DNA from: Notamacropus eugenii
Taxonomy: Eukaryota; Chordata; Mammalia; Diprotodontia; Macropodidae
Assembly (NCBI RefSeq): GCF_028372415.1
Contig: NC_092872.1
Coordinates: 554,048,705-554,112,704 of the forward strand
Length of the DNA: 64,000 nt
Direction of reading: 5' to 3'
Positions 11,068 through 22,690 of this stretch are shown one piece after another. Both the position numbers and the translations under genes were made by a program. The notes under the pieces were generated by a model, which did no database searches, was not told the DNA's origin, and was given only the letters and a program-made list of their open reading frames with translations. The first letter of the stretch is position 1, and the number at the start of each line of letters is the position of its first letter.

Positions 11068-11415
11068 AAGAAGGCGTGATCCAATGAGACATGCTGTATT
11101 TGGAATTCGTGTTGTACCTTGGGACATTTATTGCTAATTCGACCATGGGCAAGTCACTTTCCCTATCAGGATCTCTGTTCCTTTTTCTATAAAACGAGAA
11201 AATTAGATGAAATGATCGTTAAGGACCCTCCAATAGTAAACCCAAGATCCTAACCTAACCTAACCTCTAATTATCTTTGTCTATAAAATAGGGATGATAA
11301 TATCAATAGTACTTCATAGGGTTTGGGGAAAATCACATCAGATGATGTATGTAAAATATATTGTAAATTTTAAGGCACTGTATAAGTGCTAATTATTACT
11401 GTAATTATCATTTGA
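11068..11415 (+). mobile_element. two MIR-type SINE fragments
   Basis: 11068-11260 carries 'gggcaagtcactttccctatc', 'ctataaaacgagaaaattag' and 'aaggaccctccaatag'. 11270-11415 carries 'tctataaaatagggatgata', 'tagggtttggggaaaatcac' and the end 'ggcactgtataagtgct'. They may be parts of one copy or two neighbours. Confidence 0.6.
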
Positions 11416-11479
11416 CATTATTTGTAGAGTTTAGATGAGATAAGTCAGTGTCCTAACTATAATACATAATATTCTTATG

Positions 11480-11740
11480 CAGAATCTAGGTGGCAGAATA
11501 GATAGCGATCTGGATTTGGAATCAGGCAGATTGGGCTCAAATTTGACCTCAGACACTTTCTAGCTGTGTGATCCTGGGCAACTCATTTAGCCTCTATCAG
11601 TCTTAAATCCTTCATCTGTAAAATAGGTATAATAGCATCTACCTCCTAGGGTTCTTTCAAGGATCAAATGAGATAACATATATGAAGCACTTCGCAAACT
11701 TTAAGGTGCTATGTAAATACTATTATGAGGATCAGAGCTT
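11480..11740 (+). mobile_element. tRNA-derived CORE SINE, near full length
   Basis: All segments are in order: 'ctaggtggcagaatagatag', 'ttgggctcaaatttgacctc', 'tagctgtgtgatcctgggc', 'catctgtaaaataggtataa', 'agggttctttcaaggatc' and 'aaggtgctatgtaaatac'. Confidence 0.8.
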
Positions 11741-12730
11741 TAGAGTAATTGGATCTATAAAGCACTGTTAGGAATACAACAGGTAAAGAAGGAGTAGGAT
11801 GGGTATGTCTTTATTATGATGGATGTGTTACCTTCAGGTTTTTAGGAACATCTAGATATTAGAACAATGTGACATATTACTGAGGTAACCCTTTGTTTGG
11901 TGTTCGAAAGATAATTGGTGTCAGATATTTTTACTGTTTCCAGCAAGGGGGCAGGTGCTTAGAGAAACATCTCCAAAATATGTATTTTTCAGTCATAGTA
12001 GGTTCGAGGTCTTGTGCTTTTAGTTATTCCCCCTTTTCCATCATAAAATTCTTAAAAGTCCATGTGTTTTTCATTTGGCCCCTCCAACTTAATTCTTGAC
12101 ATTTTTAGACTTTTAATTACACACAGACATCATGATAACTGAAGTTTTCTATTTCTACTCACCACAACGCACCCCTATCTCCTACTACACATATACAACA
12201 CAGACATGTGGAGTGGTAAAGATGATTACTCCCCACAATTGGGACTATCATTTTGGTCCCTGGGAAAGAGTGATTTAGAATTTATTCAGTCTCTACCAAA
12301 CTGAATCCCATAAGACACAAATAACTAAGACAGAAGTCTTTCTTTAACATTGAAAACACCTACATATAATAACATATAAGAATGTGTTAATAATAAAAAT
12401 AATCTATATACATATATTATCTCATTTGATGCTAGAAATACATCTGAGATATAAAAAAATTAAGTGACTTGCCTAGGTCTTTCTAGGGGTAGGGTAATAG
12501 AGTAAACGTAGTGCTGGGAATAAGAAAGCCTGTATTTAAGTCTCAGTTGTCTGGTAAAGTCTGGTATCTTTTTCAGCACTGGGACCATGTATCTATCTCT
12601 CTGTTTCTTAATGCCACTCCTTACAGCTTTACCAACTTTCACTGCCATCTTCTGCCTCCTATGACTCATCTTCTTAGCTTCCCAGTCTATATTACCACCT
12701 AATCCTATCTGTTATATAGTAGTCCTCCCA
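11741..12730. other. no recognisable gene; unclassified sequence
   Basis: AT-rich sequence without a clear repeat family. Open frames of 61-69 codons occur on both strands, but they overlap one another and show no domain. Confidence 0.45.
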
Positions 12731-12732
12731 CA

Positions 12733-12841
12733 TGGAGAAAGGAATGGCAAACCAACTCTAGTATCTTTGCCAAGAAAACCCCCAAAATGTGCTAACAAGG
12801 AGTCAGACACAACTGAAATGCACTGGACAACAACAACAAAA
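12733..12841 (+). mobile_element. 3' part of an RTE-tailed SINE
   Basis: 'ggagaaaggaatggcaaacc', 'agtatctttgccaagaaaac', 'gagtcagacacaactgaaat' and a terminal caacaacaacaaaa are the tail half of the SINE. The tRNA-like head is missing. Confidence 0.8.
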
Positions 12842-12984
12842 GTCCTCCCAGGATGTCACAAGAATATAATATCTGCTACAAGGTAGGACTTTGAACAATC
12901 TAGTTATATACCTGCCACTAAAGACCTCTTTATTAACACTGATATACTTTCTGGTTATCATACTCCCATCTCTATATATTCTCC

Positions 12985-14812
12985 CCATTTAATGATTCTG
13001 TATCCCTGTTCAAATCCTGTAACCTATCCCCAACTACGTACTACCCTACTCCCATCCATCTCAGCCACATTCCTTCATTGTTCAACTGCAAGATCTGACT
13101 GTTCTTTTCACTGTGCCCTATGGGATTCCTGCTCCATAATTAGCAAATTTCCTTTCATAATGAACATTATTTTTCTTTCTCCTTTCATCTTTTGTACTAT
13201 TTGAGACTTGGTTACCTCCTGATGATACTGCTTGACTAGACGTCCTTTCCCATTGCCCTCCTCCCAACTCATTGGTTATGGTAGGGAGTTGAAAAATTCC
13301 TTGTTCCCTGTTGCCACTTCTAAACTCCTCCCCTCTACTACCATCACTTAGCAGATAATCTCTCTTTCTTTGAGGTAATGCTATCCAAATTTATTATTTA
13401 ATCAAGATTCTGATGACCTTATTCTATAGACCTTCCTGACCTCCCTCAAGACCTTTACTTTCCTGCCTCAGTGAATTCAGTGAGTAGCTCTCAATCTCAA
13501 ATTCTACATTCATACTGGGGACCTTAACTCATCACTTCAAACAGTTCTGATGATCTATTCCTATATTTTATCTCAGCTACATGGAAAGAAATGGTCATAC
13601 TCTTCAATATGTCATTATCCACATATGCTTCCCTTCCAGGTCTGGGAAGTTTGAAATTTCTTCCTTTGATAATTACTTTTTATCATTCCATCTTGCTTTA
13701 TATCCTAGAGGCCCTAATCCTGTTCTTTGTTCTCACTGAAATCCATTAGCTTATCCTCCATTTTTTCCCTTGGTCAACAACTCTGCACTGATTCTCTCTT
13801 CCCTATTTTGACACCTTGGTGAGCCAGTTCAATTATTCTCTCTACTTTCAAATTCTGTCCCCATTATCTTATTGATGATCATGACTTGCCAAACCCCAAC
13901 TCTGGATTAATCCTATGATGTGTCTCCTTTACTTCTATTCACATGCTATTGAATAGAACTGAAGAAAATTACAAAATTATACTGCCTGGGCCCATTATGA
14001 GTTTATGTTCTTTTAGCTGAGTTGGTCTTTCAGTGCAGGGCATGATTCCACTCCTTCCTAATGTATTTGCTGTTCTCTTCTCCACAGCAGCTATTCAAAG
14101 GCTATTCTTCTGGTCTCAAACCTTCCAAAGCAATCTCTCTTCTTACTCTTTCAGTGGACACTTTGACCTCACATGTCACTGAAAAAGGAGTCCACGCACT
14201 GAGAGGTCTCTCTTCTCACCAACTCTTGATCTCATATCATTTAAACATCTTCTGTCACTATCTCCACCTTCCCTCCTGTCTCAGATGATGAGGTGGCCCT
14301 TTTTCTTGCCAAGAATAATCCTTCTCTGTGCATTCTTGTTTTCATACTCTCTCATTTCCCTCAGCAGATTGCCCTGCAATCATCCTTTATTCTCTCTCTA
14401 AATATTGAATTTCATTACAGCCTACAAACACAACTATATTTCCCCATTCATAAAGAAACCCACTCATTTCATCTATTTCTGCTGGCCACTGTGTTACATT
14501 TCTCTCCCCTCTCCTCTTCTTGGATAAACTCCTTGAAACAGCTGAACATATTAGGTACTGCCACTACTTCTCTGCTCTCTCTCTTCTACATCCTATGCAA
14601 TCTGACTTCTGATCACATCATTCAATTGAAACTGCCTTCTCCAAAGTTACTAATGATCTAATAAACGGCAAATCTAATGGTTTTTTCTTCCCCCAATTCT
14701 CATCCTTCTTGACCTCTCCACATCATTCAATACTGTTGATAAATTCTTCCTGGATATTATTTCCTCTGTTTTCATGACACTGCTCTCTCCTGATTCTACC
14801 TCTGTCTGTGTA
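12985..14812 (+). mobile_element. L2 LINE, endonuclease region to start of reverse transcriptase
   Basis: The long pyrimidine-rich sense strand follows L2 ORF2. The endonuclease region includes 'tgggattcctgctccataatt' (about 13120) and 'actatttgagacttggttacc'. The linker follows. The RT start 'ctccaaagttactaatgatc' and 'catccttcttgacctctcc' lies near 14640-14725, encoding a worn version of 'KVTNDL...SILILLDLS'. It stops near 14812, before the catalytic YADD-type box. Many stops show it is dead. At about 1.8 kb it is one of the longest L2 copies here. Confidence 0.7.
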
Positions 14813-15795
14813 TAGAATATAGCTGGATTCTAAGAACAATATGAAAGGGTTTGGGGAGTTTTCTTCTCTAATTCTATTGTTTCTTGTTCACTGGTTGTTT
14901 CTCCCCACTGTTGCCACTAGTGACCAATTCCATGTGATCATTTAACATTAATTAGCCTTTACAAAAAATACTTTGAAGATACAGAATAACAAAAGTACAA
15001 ACATCCCCCACTCCCACCCCAAACACACACATGACAGACACATTCTCTCCTTTACCAGCTCGGTTTCTGGGGAGAGCAAGCTCAAACTAAAAACAGTTCC
15101 TACAAAGCTTTGGTTTCTACAATCCATGTCCCAGTGCAGAATCTTCCTGAGTGTTTATCTCAGCTACCACTTCTCTGAGACCTGAATATAACTCTTTGTT
15201 TCTTGGAGAATTAATACTGGGAAAGCTGTAAAACCTGAACTATGCTAGACTACCCAGTCTCCCAGATTCCTAGATAATATTGTCACCCTCCTGGCTGTTC
15301 AGAAGTCATAAGGTCAGAACCCCCAGATTAATCTTGACTTAAAATGAAGAAACAAACATCATAACAAACAAATAACCAAGGACCACATTCACAGGGTGGC
15401 CTATTGGCCTTGAAGAGAGAGGGCCCAAGGCGTTTCTCCTTATAGCATGGTCTCTCAGTGCAGTCAGTGAAGGAATTTGACTAAGAGGAGATCTGATAAG
15501 AAACAGAAAGAGGCTGAAATTGACTAAAGCCTTTTGCAAGTCTCCTCAATTCCAGTCCTGAAACTGAACCCTATCAAAGAGGTGACTGTCTACTACCTAA
15601 CAAAAACAGAATGTTGATGTATGTTCCCAAACTTTTGGAAGCCATTTCCATTTCATGTTATCCCAGTTCTGCAGGCAGGCTTTCCAGCCTCTTGATGCAC
15701 ATTTTACAGTCTCCACTATGCCTTTCTGACCTCTCCTCAGTCATTTTTTGTTGGATCTTCATCCATGTAGAAGTCTGAGGAAGCTCCTTTAAATG
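14813..15795. other. unclassified sequence, possibly an old repeat
   Basis: This ~1 kb lies between two L2 copies of the same orientation. It has no SINE, LINE or exon signature that I can name. An old LTR-type element read on the minus strand is possible, but I see no firm ends and do not call it. Confidence 0.35.
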
Positions 15796-15899
15796 CATAT
15801 AAGTTGAATGACTTTCTCAGGATCATATCACCTTTAAATGTCAGAGGGTGGATTTTATCCCGTGTCCTCCTGAGTATCAGTCCAGCACTGTACATCTCT
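15796..15899 (+). mobile_element. MIR/MIR3-like SINE fragment
   Basis: 'tgaatgactttctcaggatc', 'tttaaatgtcagagggtgga' and 'agtccagcactgtac' match the right half of a MIR3-like SINE. Its end was cut by the SINE insertion at 15900. Confidence 0.5.
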
Positions 15900-16130
15900 G
15901 TTGTCCAGTTGTGTCTGACTCTTCATTACATCGGACAATATCATGCCAATACTGTCCATGTGGTTTCATACTAAAGTGGTTTGCCAGTTCTTTCTCCGTT
16001 GCATTAAGGCAAAGTGAGGTTAACTGACTTGCCCAGGGTCTACAGCTAGTTAGTGTCTTGGGCCCAATTTGAACTCAGTATTTTCAGACTCCAGGCCCAG
16101 CACTCTAGCTACTGACCCAACTAGCTAACT
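15900..16130 (-). mobile_element. SINE with RTE/BovB-like tail and target-site duplications
   Basis: Antisense order: tail 'gttgtccagttgtgtctgact', then 'ggtttgccagttctttctcc', 'gacttgcccagggtc', 'caatttgaactcag' and the worn head 'gacccaactagctaa'. It is flanked by 'cactgtacatctct' (15886-15899) and 'cactatacatctct' (16131-16144), identical at 13 of 14 positions. Confidence 0.85.
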
Positions 16131-16144
16131 CACTATACATCTCT

Positions 16145-17905
16145 ACCTTATTGTTAAAAACAGTAACAACAACAATCCATACTAGCTATTTTCTAATCTC
16201 TCCCTTATTTTGTCTAAACTCCTTAAAAAATCCAGCTGTTTTCATTTCCTCTACCCCCACTTCTAAATCATCTTCAATATTCTCTCTGATGCCATCACTG
16301 ACAAACCTGATGGTTTGGGTTTTTTTCGTTTTTTTCCCCCCTTGATTCTCACCCTTTTTGACCTTTGTGAAGGCTTTGACACCATTAATCACTATCTCCT
16401 TCTGGATACTCCCTTTTCATGATACTGTTAATCTATAGTTCTCCTTCATGCTGTTTGATCACCTTTCTTAACCTACTTTTCTGTGTCTTCCTCCAGGTCT
16501 CACTCATTACTTGTAGGTATCTTCCAAGGATTTTCATGGGCCTTATTCAGTTTTTGACCACATTATCTCACTTAGGATCTCATCAGCTTCCAAGGTTCAG
16601 TGATTATCTCTAGACTAATGATTCTTCTTAGATTAATATATCCGACCATAGTCTCTCTCCTGAGCTTCATTTACATACCACTAACAGCTTTTGCAATATT
16701 TTAAACTAGATAGGCATCTCATAAGGTTACAAACTTTAAACTGGAAGAAAACTTAGAGGCCACTAATGACAAGCTCCTCATTTTCATATGGGGAAATTGA
16801 AGCTGAAAGAGGTAAAATGACTTAATAAAAGTTGTACAGCCTTCAAGTGTCAAAAATCAGGATTTGACCTCAGGTCTTCCTGACTCTAAGCCCAATAATC
16901 TATCCCATGTGCCACATAGCTGGTACAACATGTCCAAAACAGAGCTCATTATCTTCTCCACTAAAACCCCAGTCCTCTCCTAAATGTTTCTATTAATGTT
17001 ATCAATTAATTAATTAAATATTAATTGATCTTACCCAGGCTAGCCACCTGACTTCATCTTTACTCCTTATTCTCTTTGATCCCACATATCCAATCTATTG
17101 TCAAATCCTGTCAGTTCTACCTTTCTGAAATTCTTATTTATATTCCCTGCTTTCCACTTTCATAGCCACTACTCTAGTTTTATAGGATCAGTATCTACCA
17201 GCTTTCCCCTTTGCAATCTCCAATATTCTCCCTTCTCTCCCCTTGACACTGTCACCACTCTTGTGTTGGCCCTCATCCTCATATTCTCATATTCCTATCA
17301 CTTGCTGATATGTCTGCCATAAGTCTCTCCCTGCTCAAGTACCTCCTCCACTCAAAAAAGTGATTTTCCTAAAGCATAAGTAGGATCCTTTCACCCCCCC
17401 CCATTCAAGAAATTCCAGTGACTCCCTATCACTTCCAGAATCAAATGCAAAATTCTCAGTTTGGAGATTAAAGTACCTCAGAACCGAACCCTTTCCCCTT
17501 CCTTTCCAGGCTTCTTACATTCTACTCCCTGGTAAGTCCTCTCCAAACCAGTGGCACAAAGAACTTGCAGTTCCTCGAACAAGACATTTCATCTCCTGAG
17601 TGAGCATTTTCACAGAATGCTCTCTCTCCTCATCTCTACCTCTTGACTTCCTTAAGCCCTAGTTTAAAATTCCACATTCTTCAGGAAGCCTTTCTCAACC
17701 TCACATAGTACCTACCTTCCATCTCTTGATTATTTCTTATTTGTCCTTTATATAGTTTATTTGTGCATAGTTTTTTGTTTTTTGTTTTTTTGCATATTGT
17801 CTCCCCAATTAGAGTGTAAGCTCCTCAAGGGCAAAGTCTTTTTCCTTTCTTTGTATCTTTGCCACTTGACACAGTACCTGGCATAAAGTTGGTACTTAAT
17901 AAAGG
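16145..17905 (+). mobile_element. L2 LINE, reverse transcriptase to 3' end, interrupted by MIR3
   Basis: The sense L2 order is clear: 'tctaaactccttaaaaaatc', 'gattctcaccctttttgacc', 'ttgtgaaggctttgacacc' (RT start), 'caacatgtccaaaacagagct' (near 16925), 'cttcaggaagcctttctcaac' (near 17690) and the terminal 'gagtgtaagctcctcaaggg...ggtacttaataaagg'. A MIR3 copy sits at 16722-16922. It overlaps the L2 at 12985-14812 at the RT start, so the two are separate insertions of the same orientation. Confidence 0.8.
16722..16922 (+). mobile_element. MIR3-type SINE inside L2
   Basis: 'actggaagaaaacttagagg', 'catatggggaaattgaagct', 'caggatttgacctcaggtc' and 'cccatgtgccacatagctg' are in MIR3 order. L2 sequence resumes directly afterwards with 'acaacatgtccaaaac'. 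Confidence 0.75.
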
Positions 17906-18059
17906 TTATTCACTATCTCTACTCATGCAGATGACAATTTATCCATGACATAGTATACGTTTCCATGAGCTGCTTTGAGCCAAAATAATTATCATATTGG
18001 GGTCAACCTTTGTTCCTGAGTCTCACCTTGACTGGTCTTTGGATGAGAGAAATACTATA

Positions 18060-18182
18060 CATCTTCAGAAGATAGTGAGTTCCTTGAGGGCAGGGCATAT
18101 TTTCATCTCTATATTCTTAGCACAGAGAACATCCTTGCTACTTAGCACACATTTAACATGTATTGACTTGATTGATTTATGA
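18060..18182 (+). mobile_element. L2 3' tail remnant
   Basis: 'gtgagttccttgagggcaggg', 'cttagcacagagaac' and the end 'acttgattgattta' match the L2 3' terminus. Confidence 0.55.
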
Positions 18183-18344
18183 TCATACCCCATTCACAAA
18201 AGTCTTTCTGGCTAGGTTGGATCTCACAAAGGTTGTTCTATGAAAGAAAAGCCTTCAGGGCATGTCAGCTCTACACCATCAAGAGACATTGAAAAAATTT
18301 TAGTGAAAGATCACTGTCATCACCGTTGTTATCATTGTTAGAAG

Positions 18345-18465
18345 CAGCTTAAAGAGGTGGATTGAGAGTTAGTTAGCCTTGGAGTCAGAAAGACCTGGGT
18401 TCAACTCCTGCGTCTGATATGTTGTTTGTATGCAACTTTGGACAACTTTTAAAGACTGAAAGTTG
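18345..18465 (+). mobile_element. MIR-type SINE fragment
   Basis: 'tagttagccttggagtcag', 'aaagacctgggttcaactcc' and 'gcaactttggacaact' are the left half of a tRNA-type SINE. Confidence 0.6.
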
Positions 18466-18469
18466 AAGA

Positions 18470-19295
18470 ATCATTGTCAAATTATTATTGCTAATGGGAA
18501 TGTCCTATTTGGAAGGTTTCCCACCCCCCTCCAGTGACATCACATGTCTGGGCCAAAAGTAAACAAACAAAAAATCATTTTTTAATTGCTTCATCTTTAA
18601 ATCAAGCTCTCTACCAGCGTTTGTGGAAAGTGGGATGGAAATCATGTTGGTTAGACTATCTGATTACTCAGAAGCACTCATTTTTTCTTACTTCTCTCAC
18701 AGGTGGTTAATAGTAAGATATTTTTATTCTTCCCCTCTGGCAAATACAGTTTTTGCTAAATGCGTCACCTTATTTCAGCTTTGGCGAAAAGTCCTGCAAT
18801 AAGGAATGGTATATCCATCTAGGAAAGCAGGTCTGTGGCAGAAGTTCAACTCTGTGTTATTAAAAGTAATCAGTCCTCTCTGTGGTGGATATGCTCATTA
18901 AGAAATATAGACATTTATTCACCAGCACAAAAGAAATGTGTTTTCTATGAGATCCTCAGGGAGGATGCAGACTTCACTTTTTTATGGAGATTTATGCTCA
19001 TGATAGTTTGTGAAGGACTAGTGATTTGTTGTAATGAAGTCCTCTGTTTATCTACCATTTGGCTCCAAGGATTTTCCAAACCACTGTATCAGTTACCTGG
19101 GGGAATATGTCACCTCTAATGGGTAGTCTCTTCAGCCTGAATTGCCCACAGTTACACAGCATTTTTATCGAGTATCATCAAGTTCTTTTTCAGAATTAGG
19201 ATTTGGAACATGATACCTCATAAACTGTTTTTGGCATCATTTCCCTGGCAAACATCTGAACCTGACTCTAAGAGTTTATTTGTGATAATGAGTGG
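18470..19295. other. unclassified, single-copy-looking sequence
   Basis: No repeat family is seen. A 94-codon plus-strand open frame (18835-19119) has no recognised domain, no usable upstream exon and no splice support. I treat it as chance. Confidence 0.45.
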
Positions 19296-19299
19296 AAAG

Positions 19300-19865
19300 A
19301 GTTGAGGAAAGAGCCAGAAGGCCTAGGTTCTAGGGCCTGGCTTTCCTGTTGTTCCTAGTTGTCACTCAGGAAGACGACTTGCCTCTTAATTTCCTCTTTA
19401 ATCAAATGAGGTAAATGGGTTCTATTTCTTAAGTTCTATCTAACTATATGTTCCTTTGGTAGGAAATTGAAACCATGTACATTGACAGACCAGGTTACTA
19501 CATTCTTCAGGAAAGTCATGTAATCATGATAATGATTTTAGTGGAAAGGAAGTTAATCAGAATGCACATGATCATTTGTGATTATTTAATCTGCAGCCAC
19601 CTCCACTGAAAATATACGATAAAATTGTTGAAAGGGCCAGTAAGTGGATGAGTGACACTTCATTACTCTCATCTTATCTACAGAACGCAGATATAGAGCT
19701 GGAACTTACAAGTCCTTTCTAGTCCAACCCCTCATTATACCAAAGAGAAACTGAGGCTCAGTTAGATTAAAAGACTAACCCAGGGTAACATAGATGCCAC
19801 GTGACAGGGCCAGGATTCAAACTCATCTTCTATAGCATTCAGTTCAATGGTCTATCCCCTTTCAC
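19300..19865 (+). mobile_element. MIR-type SINE and MIR3-type SINE
   Basis: At 19300-19465 'aaggcctaggttctagggcc' and 'tcaaatgaggtaaatgggttc' mark a MIR. At 19680-19865 'agatatagagctggaactt', 'gtccaacccctcattata', 'aactgaggctcagttag' and 'gggccaggattcaaact' mark a MIR3. Confidence 0.7.
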
Positions 19866-20224
19866 AGGTGAGCTGTGTTTCACATTAGTGAGCTGACAGA
19901 CTTCCACAATTGTCAGTCATAAAGGAAATAGTACTAGGAGAATGATCATTTAAGAGAAATGAGCTCTTTATAGAAAAGAAAGAACAGACCATGTAGGATC
20001 TCATAGAAATGAGAAAGTCAGACTTACCCAATATTAATGAAGTCTTGGCTCAGATCATGAAACAAGGCCCTGAGCCAAGAAGCATAACTATTTGGTAACC
20101 TCCTACAGACAATCATATTTATTTAATATAAGTCCTCCTCTAGTCTGCTGTCTTTAGGAGGAATTCTTTAAATCATGGCTAGAATATACCATGGAGATGT
20201 CAAAGAGTGGCAGTAACCCCTATA

Positions 20225-20700
20225 GAAAAATGGAAGAACTTTCTAGATGTCTTAGGGATAACTCAAACTCAACATATCTAAGAAGAACTCATTATATCTT
20301 TCCTCCCAAACCCATCCTTCCACTGAACTTTCCTATTTTTTTTTCCAGGGCATCCCCATTTATCTAATAACCCAGTTTTATAACTTTGGTGTTATCCTTG
20401 ACTCCTTCTCTCTCACTTTAATCAGTTACAAAATATTCAAATTTCCAAAACATCTCCTGCAATTAACCCCTTCTCTTTACTAACACAATTACTACCTAGT
20501 TCAGTCTCTCATTAACCTTTGATTACAACGACCTCCTAATTGGTCTAATTGGTCTCAAGTCTCTCCCCACACCAGTTAATTATCCACATAGCTACAAAAG
20601 TAATTTTCCTTAAGTGTAGATCTGACCATGTTACACCCTTACTCAGTAAACTCTGGTGACTCCCAGTTGCCTCTAGGATAAAATATTAATTATGATTTTC
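20225..20700 (+). mobile_element. L2 LINE fragment (RT C-terminal half)
   Basis: 'caaactcaacatatctaag', 'ggtgttatccttgactcctt', 'tctcaagtctctccccacac', 'agatctgaccatgttacacc' and 'aaactctggtgactccc' follow the L2 ORF2 order. The 3' end is missing. Confidence 0.75.
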
Positions 20701-20949
20701 AAAGTCATGATCACATGATCACATTCATCACATATTCCAAGAAATTCAAGACTTCAGTCTTTCAAAAGAAGACTTCTTATGTCATAGCCTTAAATTAGTA
20801 TGGAAAATTGTGCTCAGTGAATACACCATGGATGCTCGAAGAAGTTATAACCCTTTCCTTTTCCCAGCTCTTTTGCCATGCTAAAGCATCTTCTAGAAGT
20901 TTTGCGTCAAATGGCCAGTGTCTGTTTATTTTGAAAGTGACTCATTGAT

Positions 20950-21132
20950 TTTGAACTAGAAAAAAATTGTAGAGATCACTTATTCTAGCTCTCATTTTAT
21001 AGATGGGAAAACAAAGGCCAAGGAGAGTGACTTAATCTAGGTTACATGGACAGTAAATAGAAGAGCCAAGACTTGAAGCAAAACCATCTGACTCCAAATC
21101 CAGGGCCCTTTCCATTGTACTGCCCTGCCTCC
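20950..21132 (+). mobile_element. MIR3-type SINE
   Basis: 'attgtagagatcacttattct', 'tagatgggaaaacaaaggcc', 'agagccaagacttgaagc' and 'tccattgtactgccctgcct' give the complete MIR3 order. Confidence 0.75.
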
Positions 21133-21638
21133 TTTTATGAGTAACAGCTACAAAGAAAACAGTGTTGATGCCATTAGCAATGTCAGTCCGCAGTGTTTCA
21201 CACATGAGTAGTTCAAAGGCTAAATGGAGAAGAATTTTTCCAACCCTAGCTGAAAATTTCACTGTGTGGGACAGAACAAGTGTCTGGAATTTTGGTAATA
21301 AAGCTTGAGCACTGTGAAGCTAAGAAAACCAATACTTAGGGGAAAACAAAAAATAAAACCAAACGTGCTATCTCAGCAGAGGCACAAAGACTCTCTCCAA
21401 CCCTACTTTCCTTCACACCTGCGTCTATGGAGTTTAGTTGTGAAGCTGGAAACCAGGTATACAGACTACAAAGGATGGTTGTTCATTATTAGAAGGGCAG
21501 CAATTGAGACTGAAAGGCATGAAATCAATGAAGTCAGGGTGGCCATTCATGTGTATGCTTTTAGATAGGTGTGTTCAGTTCTGACAGAACTATAGTTATA
21601 TTTATATTTACATGCTTCTATTCACTGAATTTGATGCA

Positions 21639-22346
21639 TTTTTTTTTTGTATTTTATTCAAAGTTCTCAGAGGCTCTTTACTTTTTCTTCTCAACATCTT
21701 GCTTTGCAATCTCCTTGGCTCATTTTTGTGCGCATTCCAAAAAGATGGGCATTAGCCTGGGGCCATTCGAAGACTAGCAAATGCCTTGAAATTCTTCTCG
21801 TCTTCAGCAATGACACCAGTTTTCTCTTTCTTGTAGACACTTCTGATGGGCATAACTGGTCCTGTAAGCTGGGTTGCCAATTTGACTTCTTCAGCAGAGC
21901 TATCTCCCTTCTTGGGTGCAGATGGTTTTCTTGGGAAGAGGATCAGATTGGAACGATATTCTTTCAGCTGCTGCACATTTGCTTGGAGAGACTCTGTAGA
22001 CTTATTTCAGCGTTGAGGATCCACCAATGGTCTGTGGCACTTTTTTAAGGATACCAGCCAACCGAAGCTCTTCCAAGCTGAATCCTCTACTTTGGTGTGG
22101 AATTGGACAGTAGGGCATGTCACAATGGGGTGGATAGGACCAGATGCAAGATGAGGAGCAATTAGATGGGCTTTTGCTTGATGAGCCTTTTGCCTTCTGA
22201 TCTTCCTGGCTTCCTGGTTAAACCATGTAGAAACTCTTCTTTGCAGTCTTTGTGGAAATGGGGCTTCAGAATCATGCCATTTCTGTTGGGAACCATGGCT
22301 GATTAGAACCCTCCTCGTGGGCACCTCAGCTGATTGGAAAGGCCCA
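21639..22346 (-). pseudogene. RPL13P: processed pseudogene of ribosomal protein L13
   Basis: The minus strand holds an intronless copy of the mRNA for 60S ribosomal protein L13. The start codon is at 22294-22296 and the stop at 21678-21680, giving 619 nt against 636 for the normal 211-codon frame. Protein stretches are unmistakable: '[13 protein letters not shown]' at the N-terminus, '[15 protein letters not shown]', '[17 protein letters not shown]' and '[12 protein letters not shown]', ending 'QDVEKKK'. Five frame-breaking indels (-1 near codon 18, about -10 after HTKV, about -8 in GISVDP, and +1 and +1 near the C-terminus) add up to the 17-nt shortfall. A polyadenylation signal (21653-21658) and a 10-base A tail follow the stop. 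Near-identical 16-bp duplications (13/16) lie at 21627-21642 and 22347-22362, with an L1-type TTTT/AAAA target. The numbers exclude any function as L13. It is a retrocopy made by L1 machinery. Confidence 0.95.
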
Positions 22347-22387
22347 GAGTTTGACACATTTTAAAAAATGGATAACGAAGGCTTATT

Positions 22388-22665
22388 TCACAAGAATGTA
22401 AGCTTCTTGAGGCCAGGAGTTATTTTACATTTTTGTATTTATATCACTAGAACCTGACACATAGTATATACTTAATAAATGTTTGATATTGATTGATTGA
22501 TACTAGAATAATAGGGTTTTAGAGACAGGAGGAAGTTGGGAATTATTGAGACTCTCTTTGTCACCACTATTTTAAAGATGAAGAAATGAGATTAATTGAA
22601 GGAAAGTCATTCGTTCAAGTTCACACAGTATGAGTTAATCAATCCAAGAAGCCAGGTTTTCCGAG
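22388..22665 (+). mobile_element. L2 3' tail followed by MIR3-type SINE
   Basis: 22388-22502: 'agaatgtaagcttcttgagg', 'acacatagtatatacttaat' and ttgattgattga, the L2 end. 22503-22665: 'aatagggttttagagacagg', 'ttaaagatgaagaaatgag' and 'caagttcacacagtatgag', a MIR3 copy. Confidence 0.7.
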
Positions 22666-22690
22666 TCCTAGGAAAGTGATCTTTCTACCA

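Noticed and set aside
14061-14661. Plus-strand open frames of 75 and 122 codons
   Set aside because: Both lie within the L2 copy at 12985-14812, in pyrimidine-rich LINE sequence, and do not follow the L2 protein frame for long.
14813-15560. Possible minus-strand retroviral LTR
   Set aside because: I could not find a TATA/AATAAA pair at LTR spacing or defined ends, so it is left as unclassified.
22007-22357. 116-codon open frame as a possible L13-like gene
   Set aside because: It is one frame of the RPL13 processed pseudogene. The upstream 'start' lies in the target duplication, and the RPL13 frame is broken at five places.
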